A stretch of 12,732 nt of DNA from a bacterium (GTDB lineage: Bacteria; Verrucomicrobiota; Verrucomicrobiae; Limisphaerales; J093): assembly GCA_021839785.1 (NCBI GenBank), contig JAKCAB010000482.1, positions 1 to 12,732 on the forward strand. The letters are read 5' to 3'. Both the position numbers and the translations under genes were made by a program. Below are positions 7,913 through 12,732 of the stretch, in pieces; the stretch's first letter is position 1; every line of letters starts with the position of its first letter. The notes under the pieces were generated by a model. The model was not told the origin of the DNA. It saw only the letters and a program-made list of their open reading frames with translations, and did not search any database.

Positions 7913-8341
7913 ATGAAGCCCGTTCATTTGCTGGCCGTCTTTGCCGAAAACAAGCCCGACCAACTGGCCCGCGTCACCAAAGAACTCGCCGACGCCAGCA
8001 TCAACATCCACTGGGTGGGGATCGCCGACATGCAACGCTTCGGCGTGATCCGCTTCCTCCTCGACAAGCCCGACCTTGGCTGCGAGTGGCTCAAGCAGCA
8101 CGGGTTCACCGTGTCGCTGGTCGAAGTGCTCGCCGCCGAGGTCGAGGACCGGCCGGGCAGCCTGCACCGCGTCGCCAGCCTGTTGTCCGAAAACGGCATC
8201 AGCCTCAACAACTGCTCGGGCTTCGTCTTCAAGAGCCGAGCGATCTTAATCCTCGAAGTGACGGAGCTGGCGCGCGCGCGCCAAATCCTGCTTGCCGAGG
8301 ACATCTACCTGCTTTCCGAGGAGGAGTTGCTCGGCTTGTAA
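7913..8341 (+). CDS. Two-ACT-domain protein, probable amino-acid sensor next to the CoA ligase
   Basis: Small cytoplasmic protein of 142 residues with two ACT domains in a row and no enzyme domain. ACT domains bind amino acids or similar ligands and control partner proteins. The first ligand loop and helix are at about 12-32 (ENKPDQLARVTKELADASINI region) and the second at about 78-100 (EDRPGSLHRVASLLSENG region). The first loop has NKPDQ where the second has the classical DRPG. It starts 38 bases after the ligase stop, so the two are probably co-transcribed. ACT proteins of this type often accompany PaaK-like ligases, and in some genomes indolepyruvate oxidoreductase genes as well, which are absent here. 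The likely job is to sense an aromatic or branched amino acid; the ligand is inferred, not seen. Confidence 0.85.
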   Translation: MKPVHLLAVFAENKPDQLARVTKELADASINIHWVGIADMQRFGVIRFLLDKPDLGCEWLKQHGFTVSLVEVLAAEVEDRPGSLHRVASLLSENGISLNNCSGFVFKSRAILILEVTELARARQILLAEDIYLLSEEELLGL

Positions 8342-8441
8342 AGGCTGCGCTGTCGTTTGGAAGGACACATTCGGGCGCGATCTCGACGTTGCCGTTTCCG
8401 ACGCACTCGAACGAATTCGGGTCAGAACGGGTGGCTCGACG

Positions 8442-8858
8442 TCACGGCTCGTAGAACCGGTTAAAACCTTTGGCACGCAAGCCGCCTTTGAGGGCGTCGT
8501 TCCTGGTCCAGAGACGGCCGTCCAAGTGCAAGGTCAGTGCGACAAAGGGTGTGTCCTTCGGATCCACTTCGCGGCACAGCGCACGGGCCTCCATCCAAGT
8601 GCCGATTCGAATGGCGCCTTCCTCGACGAAACGAACACGAGCGAGCAGTTCATGAAGGCATTCCAGCAGCGCCTCTTCACTGAGCGCGGTGGCCTGCGCG
8701 ATGCGTTCCTTGTGCTTGAACAACTCGACGAACACGAAGCGCGGGCAGTGGAAAACTGGGGCGGTGTCGGTGAGGAATTGCCGGCGCCTGGCGGTATCCT
8801 CGCGCAAGAGCAGGGAGAACAAAACGCTGGTATCGATGACAACCGCCGCCTCGTTCAC
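8442..8858 (-). CDS. PIN-domain toxin (probable RNase) of a type II toxin-antitoxin pair
   Basis: Probable metal-dependent ribonuclease of 138 residues, normally held in check by the antitoxin encoded just upstream. The PIN acidic residues are in place: D9 in VVIDTS, E45 in FVFVELF, D99/D102 in VDPKDTPFVALTL and D121 in LWTRND. The DPKDTPFVALTL...LWTRND layout resembles the PIN_2 branch. The GTG start at 8858 is chosen because it overlaps the antitoxin stop as GTGA and has a GGAGG ribosome site 7 bases upstream; longer versions of the frame would run through the antitoxin gene. The gene runs toward the ACT gene, with 100 bases between the two stops. All catalytic residues seem intact, so the toxin is probably active. 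The RNA target is unknown. Confidence 0.88.
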   Translation of the reverse strand: MNEAAVVIDTSVLFSLLLREDTARRRQFLTDTAPVFHCPRFVFVELFKHKERIAQATALSEEALLECLHELLARVRFVEEGAIRIGTWMEARALCREVDPKDTPFVALTLHLDGRLWTRNDALKGGLRAKGFNRFYEP

Positions 8859-9076
8859 CCTGTTGCCTCCGGGGTAAAGCGTCGTTCGTTCGCCTGCCAC
8901 CAGTCGGACTTGATCTCCTCGGCGAACTTCCAAGCGGCTTCCGCGGTGAACCGGCTGCGGCGCACAACGCTTTCCACGCGAAGCCAGGCGACGAAGTCGT
9001 TGATCTCCTCCGGTGTCATGCCCTCGGTGGGAATGGTCACCTGCAGGCGATCTTCCTCGGCTCTCACAGCGATCAT
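8855..9076 (-). CDS. Antitoxin partner of the PIN toxin
   Basis: Small acidic protein of 73 residues placed directly before the PIN toxin gene and overlapping it by 4 bases (GTGA), the usual order and spacing of type II toxin-antitoxin operons. The N-terminal part (MIAVRAEEDRLQVTIPTEG) looks like short beta strands. The rest is helical and ends in EEIKSDWWQANERRF, a tail similar to those of small antitoxins that accompany PIN toxins. The likely role is to bind and block the PIN active site, and perhaps to repress its own operon; the DNA-binding family was not identified. The ATG at 9076 is the natural start, although no good Shine-Dalgarno precedes it. The same frame stays open far upstream, but only as a shadow of the plus-strand genes. 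Confidence 0.8.
   Translation of the reverse strand: MIAVRAEEDRLQVTIPTEGMTPEEINDFVAWLRVESVVRRSRFTAEAAWKFAEEIKSDWWQANERRFTPEATG
8866..8870 (-). promoter_or_regulatory. Shine-Dalgarno site of the PIN toxin gene
   Basis: GGAGG lies 7 bases before the GTG start, inside the last codons of the antitoxin. It decides the toxin start and allows coupled translation. It is the clearest ribosome site in the window. Confidence 0.8.
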
Positions 9077-9238
9077 GGATACTAAGTAACACGCCCCCGT
9101 CGAGACCAGCAAGTCCGGTCCGCGGGCCACGCTGCAGACTACCTGCGTCGCCAAGCCCGGTGCACGGTTCCGCGACAGACACCGTTGAGCGGCAGCCAGC
9201 TCGTTGCATTTCCTGGGCCGGCGACGGATGCTTCTGCC

Positions 9239-9733
9239 GTGAACGCCGACACTGCCAAGACCCCCCGCGACAGCGCGGTCGAAGCGCGATACATCGTCCT
9301 GCCCCAACATGCCAACGACCTCGGGATCGCGTTTGGCGGTACGATCATGTCCTGGATCGACATGGTGGCGGCGATGGTGGCCCAGCGCCATTGCGAGCGG
9401 AAGGTGGTCACCGTGAGCATCGACCGCATGTCCTTCATCGCACCCTGCCACATTGGCGAACACGTGCTGCTCCGGGCCTCGGTGAACTACGTCGGCCACA
9501 CGTCGATGGAGGTCGGCGTCCAGGTCTTGAAGGAAAATCCTTACACCGGCAGCCACCAGCGCGCGACCACCGCCTACCTGACTTTCGTGGCGCTGGACAC
9601 GCACGAGCGCCCCACGCCGATTCCGCCGGTACGACCGGAGACGCCGGACGAACTGCGGCGATTCGAAAATGCCAAGCTGCGCGTCGCCGCGCGCAAGGAA
9701 CTCCTCGCGCGCCTCCGGCACAGCGCGGGTTAA
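9239..9733 (+). CDS. Acyl-CoA thioesterase, hotdog fold
   Basis: Predicted cytoplasmic hydrolase that splits acyl-CoA into free acid and CoA. With the GTG start it has 164 residues, near the usual size of YciA/BFIT-like thioesterases. Family features in order are N26-D27-L28-G29, the F32-G33-G34 turn, W39-I40-D41 with the probable active-site aspartate at the start of the central helix, then VVTVSIDRMSFIAPCHIGE and VGHTSMEVGVQV, typical for this hotdog group. The tail after about residue 135 is charged and helical. A TTG at 9185 would add 18 residues of no family character, so GTG at 9239 is preferred; neither has a good ribosome site. The gene diverges from the antitoxin and is followed after 99 bases by a GcvR-like gene. 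The substrate chain cannot be told; a link to the aryl-CoA ligase upstream is only a guess. Confidence 0.87.
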   Translation: MNADTAKTPRDSAVEARYIVLPQHANDLGIAFGGTIMSWIDMVAAMVAQRHCERKVVTVSIDRMSFIAPCHIGEHVLLRASVNYVGHTSMEVGVQVLKENPYTGSHQRATTAYLTFVALDTHERPTPIPPVRPETPDELRRFENAKLRVAARKELLARLRHSAG

Positions 9734-9832
9734 GCAAGCCAAACTTTGAGTACTTCGCGGTTTCACGACCAAAACCGACGCTGTCCGCGTTAACGGCTTG
9801 CCAGCCCTGCGCCGCCGGCTTACGAGAAGCCC

Positions 9833-10360
9833 ATGCAAGTCCCGCTCGTTCTCACCGTCATCGGCGCGGACCGGCCCGGTCTGGTCGAAAAGGTCGCCCG
9901 CCTCGTCGCCGAGCACGGCGGCAACTGGCTCGAATCGCGCATGTGCCGGCTGGGCGGCCAGTTCGCCGGCATCGTGCGCGTCTTCACCACCACGGATCAG
10001 CGGGCGGCCTTGACCCAGGCGCTCACCGCTCTCGCCAGCCAGGGATTGAAGGTGGAAGTCTATGCCGACGTGCCCACCGCGCGCGCCAACGATGCCCAGT
10101 GGGCGGTGGTCGAACTGGTGGGCCAGGACCGGCCCGGCATCGTCCGCCAGGTTGCCGCCGCGTTGGCCGCTCGCGGCGTAAACGTCGAGGATTTGCGCAC
10201 CGAATGCGTCAGCGCGCCGATGTCGGGGGAAACGCTGTTCAAGGCCGAGGCGCGCCTCCAGTTGCCCGCCGGGTGCGACCTCTCTGCGCTGCGGCAAGAT
10301 TTGGAAAAGATCGCCGCCGATCTGCTCGTGGACATCACCTGCGAACCGCTGAAGCTTTAG
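9833..10360 (+). CDS. GcvR-like two-ACT-domain regulatory protein
   Basis: Cytoplasmic protein of 175 residues with two ACT domains and no DNA-binding or catalytic domain. The first ligand loop is GADRPGLVEKVARLVAEHGG (11-30) and the second GQDRPGIVRQVAAALAARGV (97-116). The segment SAPMSGETLFKAEARL (128-142 region) is characteristic of the GcvR group, which in enterobacteria senses glycine and restrains the activator GcvA of the glycine cleavage genes. Neither GcvA nor glycine cleavage genes are present here, so the same partner cannot be assumed. The ATG at 9833 has only a weak purine stretch (GAGAAG) upstream. It is the second two-ACT protein within 2.5 kb and is not a close copy of the one at 7913-8341: both loops here are DRPG and the C-terminal halves differ. 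Confidence 0.88.
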   Translation: MQVPLVLTVIGADRPGLVEKVARLVAEHGGNWLESRMCRLGGQFAGIVRVFTTTDQRAALTQALTALASQGLKVEVYADVPTARANDAQWAVVELVGQDRPGIVRQVAAALAARGVNVEDLRTECVSAPMSGETLFKAEARLQLPAGCDLSALRQDLEKIAADLLVDITCEPLKL

Positions 10361-10425
10361 ACCGACAGCCCCAACTTCGCTGAACTTCGGCCTTGTGCCG
10401 CTCAACTCGGGCTCACTTCCAAAAC

Positions 10426-12732
10426 ATGAATGCGAACCAGACGCCAATTCCTCGCCGCGATTTCTTGAAACTCTCCGCCGCCAGCGCCGCCGCGCTCGGG
10501 GCGACGCCCATCGCTTCTGCCGCTGAGGCCGCACCGCCGACGGCCCGCACCAGCGTCCGCACCCGCGGAAAATCGCGGTACAACACCGAGTACGCCGGCG
10601 AGCGGCTCAACCGCGTCGCGTTTCCGATGGGCGGCCTGGGCGCGGGCATGATCTGCCTGGAAGGCACCGGCGCGCTTTCGCATTTTTCGCTGCGAAACCA
10701 ACCGCAAGTTTTCAACGAGCCGGTCACGTTCGCCGCGCTTTGCGTGAAGGGCGCTGGCGGCAAGCCAAACGTCGCGCGCGTGCTCGAAGGGCCGGTGCCC
10801 GGCTGGAAGCTGTTCGGCCAGCCCGGCACGGGCAACGGCGCCGCCGGCACGTCGTTCGGCCTGCCGCGCTTTCGCGCCGCGAAATTCCGCGCGCGCTTCC
10901 CGTTCGGCACCGTGACGCTCACGGACAAGGACGTGCCGCTCCAGTGCCAGTTGACCGGCTGGAGCCCGTTCACGCCGGGCGACGCGGATAACGCCAGCCT
11001 GCCGGTGGCGGCGGTCGAGTACCACTTCACCAACAAAACCAGTCAGGCAATCGAGGCCGTTTTTTCCTGGTCGGCGAAAAACTTCATGGTGGTGGACGGC
11101 AACACCCAGGCCATCCGACCGGCGCCGGGCGGCTTCAAGCTTTGGGGTGCCGCCGCCAACGGCAAGGCCTGGGAGGAAGGTGCGTTCACCGCGACGGTGG
11201 ACGATCCCGCCGTGCAGGTGAACCACGCGTGGTTCCGCGGCGGCTGGTGGGATGGCTTGACCATCGCGTGGAAAGACATCGCCGAGGGCCGTTGTTTCGA
11301 GCGACCGCCCGTGACCGAAGGCGGCGCCGCGCCGGGCGCGACGTTGTTTGTGCCGTTCACCCTCGCTTCCGGCGCGAGCAAGACGATTACGTTGCGCTTC
11401 GCGTGGCACGTCGGCACCACCAACCTGCGGATTGGCAAGGACGCGAAGGACGCCCCGCCGGTGACCGGCGAGTACAAGCCTTGGTATGCCGGGCGTTTCG
11501 CGAACATCGACGAAGTGACCGCGTACTGGCGCGACCAATACGCGCCGTTGCGCGCGGCCACGCAGCGGTTCAGCGATTGCTTTTACGACTCCACCCTGCC
11601 CGCCGAAGTGCTCGAGGCCGTCGCAGCCAACCTCACGATCCTCAAATCGCCGACCGTGCTGCGCCAGGCGGACGGCCGGCTTTGGGCCTGGGAAGGTTGC
11701 GGCGACAACAGCGGGTGCTGCCACGGCTCGTGCACGCACGTCTGGAATTACGCGCAGGCGATCCCGCATTTGTTTCCGACACTGGAGCGCACGTTGCGGG
11801 AAACCGAATTCGGTCCGTCCCAGGATGCCCGCGGCCACCAGACCTTCCGCGCCGCCCTGCCAATCCGGCCGTTGGAGCCGGATTTTCACGCCGCCTCGGA
11901 CGGTCAACTGGGCGGGATCATGAAGGTCTATCGCGAGTGGCGGATCGGCGGCGACACCGAATGGTTGCGCAAGCTTTGGCCCAAGGTCCGGCAAAGCCTC
12001 GACTATTGCATCAAGACCTGGGACCCCGACCACCAAGGCTGGCTCGAGGAACCGCACCACAACACTTACGACATCGAGTTCTGGGGGCCGGACGGCATGT
12101 GCACGAGCTTTTATCTCGGCGCGTTGCAGGCCGCCACGTTCATGGGCCGGGCGCTCGGCGACGACGTGGACGGCTACGCCGCGATTCTCCAGGCTGGCGT
12201 GGCGCGGATGCAAACCGAGTTGTTCGATGGCGAGTATTTCATCCAGAAGATCGAGTGGAAGAACCTCAAGGCCGCGGACCCGACCAACTTAAAAAGCATG
12301 GTTGGCAATTACTCGCCGGAGGCGCGGGCGTTGCTCGAAAAGGAAGGTCCGAAATACCAGTACGGCACCGGCTGCCTGTCCGACGGCGTGCTTGGATGCT
12401 GGATTGCGCTGGTCTGCGGCGTCGGCCACGTGGTGGACGCGAAGCAAGTGGCCAGCCACGTCTTGGCGGTCCACAAACACAACCTGAAGCGCGACCTGAC
12501 GGCCCACGCCAATCCGCAGCGACCGGCGTACGCGTGTGGCGCCGAAGGCGGGCTGTTGCTTTGCTCGTGGCCGAAAGGCGGCCAGCTTTCGCTGCCGTTC
12601 GTTTACTCGGACGAAGTCTGGACCGGCATCGAGTACCAGGTCGCGTCGCACCTCATGTTGTTGGGACACGTCAACGACGGCCTCGAAATCGTCCGCGTCT
12701 GCCGCGACCGCTACGACGGCCGCATCCGGAAT
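10426..12732 (+). CDS. Tat-exported glycoside hydrolase family 116 protein (glucosylceramidase-like), cut by the window end
   Basis: First 769 residues of a GH116 enzyme; the frame is open at the last base and continues outside. The family includes human GBA2 and bacterial beta-glucosidases/xylosidases that cleave beta-linked sugars with retention. A Tat signal is visible: RRDFLK at 10-15, then an alanine-rich hydrophobic stretch and cleavage near residue 32-35, so it is exported already folded. The N-terminal beta-sandwich domain (about 60-345, with PMGGLGAGM at about 67-75) is followed by the alpha/alpha-barrel domain from about 380. E423 (LWAWEGCG) is the likely nucleophile and D549 (NTYDIEFWGP) the likely acid/base, by analogy with the E/D pair of GBA2 and TxGH116; this alignment was made by eye. 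Unusual is a cysteine cluster (C425, C431, C432, C436) right after E423. The ATG at 10426 is fixed by the Tat signal; no clear ribosome site precedes it. The substrate is unknown. Confidence 0.9.
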   Translation, partial: MNANQTPIPRRDFLKLSAASAAALGATPIASAAEAAPPTARTSVRTRGKSRYNTEYAGERLNRVAFPMGGLGAGMICLEGTGALSHFSLRNQPQVFNEPVTFAALCVKGAGGKPNVARVLEGPVPGWKLFGQPGTGNGAAGTSFGLPRFRAAKFRARFPFGTVTLTDKDVPLQCQLTGWSPFTPGDADNASLPVAAVEYHFTNKTSQAIEAVFSWSAKNFMVVDGNTQAIRPAPGGFKLWGAAANGKAWEEGAFTATVDDPAVQVNHAWFRGGWWDGLTIAWKDIAEGRCFERPPVTEGGAAPGATLFVPFTLASGASKTITLRFAWHVGTTNLRIGKDAKDAPPVTGEYKPWYAGRFANIDEVTAYWRDQYAPLRAATQRFSDCFYDSTLPAEVLEAVAANLTILKSPTVLRQADGRLWAWEGCGDNSGCCHGSCTHVWNYAQAIPHLFPTLERTLRETEFGPSQDARGHQTFRAALPIRPLEPDFHAASDGQLGGIMKVYREWRIGGDTEWLRKLWPKVRQSLDYCIKTWDPDHQGWLEEPHHNTYDIEFWGPDGMCTSFYLGALQAATFMGRALGDDVDGYAAILQAGVARMQTELFDGEYFIQKIEWKNLKAADPTNLKSMVGNYSPEARALLEKEGPKYQYGTGCLSDGVLGCWIALVCGVGHVVDAKQVASHVLAVHKHNLKRDLTAHANPQRPAYACGAEGGLLLCSWPKGGQLSLPFVYSDEVWTGIEYQVASHLMLLGHVNDGLEIVRVCRDRYDGRIRN

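Noticed and set aside
9080..9088. Small palindrome TACTAAGTA just upstream of the antitoxin start, considered as an operator
   Set aside because: The arms are only 4 bases long, there is one copy, and no convincing -10/-35 pair lies around it.
8859..9209. N-terminal extension of the PIN toxin frame up to 255 codons
   Set aside because: The extension overlaps the whole antitoxin gene and has no family character. The GTG at 8858 has a GGAGG and the typical stop/start overlap.
9734..9801. Inverted repeat GCAAGCC / GGCTTGC in the gap before the GcvR-like gene
   Set aside because: Seven bases separated by 54 are expected by chance in such G+C-rich sequence, and no T-run or promoter shape goes with it.
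9077..10534. Upstream part of the 559-codon minus-strand frame that ends in the antitoxin
   Set aside because: It runs antisense through the thioesterase, the GcvR-like gene and the start of the GH116 gene, all of which have clear families. Only the last 73 codons, from the ATG at 9076, are a real gene.
10402..12213. 603-codon minus-strand frame opposite the GH116 gene
   Set aside because: The peptide is rich in Arg, Ala, Gly and His with no domain, and the plus strand carries an obvious Tat signal and GH116 domains over the same bases.

Overview
The window looks like a piece of a Verrucomicrobiota chromosome, probably from the Pedosphaera/Limisphaera side of the phylum. This is inferred from three things: the high G+C content; a giant secreted protein that mixes short RCC1 repeats with Cys-less bacterial Ig-like domains and ends in the '...FFRL' tail common in that group; and a Tat-exported GH116 enzyme. 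Strong Shine-Dalgarno sites are rare here; the one clear example precedes the PIN toxin. No rRNA, tRNA, CRISPR array, transposase or phage gene was seen.

Region 1 (5-6166) is one plus-strand gene for a 2053-residue exported protein. Its layout is signal peptide, 7 RCC1-type motifs, 2 Ig-like domains, 7 motifs, 1 Ig-like domain, 7 motifs, 2 Ig-like domains, 6 (perhaps 7) degenerate motifs, 7 motifs, a beta-rich module and a C-terminal tail. It reads as a string of about five beta-propellers joined by Ig-like spacers. The fourth propeller is coded by a block of clearly lower G+C (about 3,950-4,800), and the edges of that block match the domain edges. This is the most unusual signal in the window. 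A 415-base gap with two similar small hairpins follows (6167-6581).

Region 2 (6582-10360) holds small-molecule CoA and amino-acid-sensing genes: a PaaK-type phenylacetate-CoA ligase with a two-ACT-domain protein behind it, then a hotdog acyl-CoA thioesterase and a GcvR-like two-ACT-domain protein, all on the plus strand. Between these two pairs, on the minus strand, sits a compact toxin-antitoxin pair: a 73-residue antitoxin followed by a PIN-domain toxin, with a GTGA stop/start overlap. The ligase/ACT pair suggests handling of aryl acids derived from aromatic amino acids. The thioesterase could drain acyl-CoA pools, but its substrate cannot be read from the sequence.

Region 3 (10426 to the window end) is the first 769 codons of a Tat-exported GH116 (glucosylceramidase/beta-glucosidase-like) glycoside hydrolase. 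The gene continues past the window.
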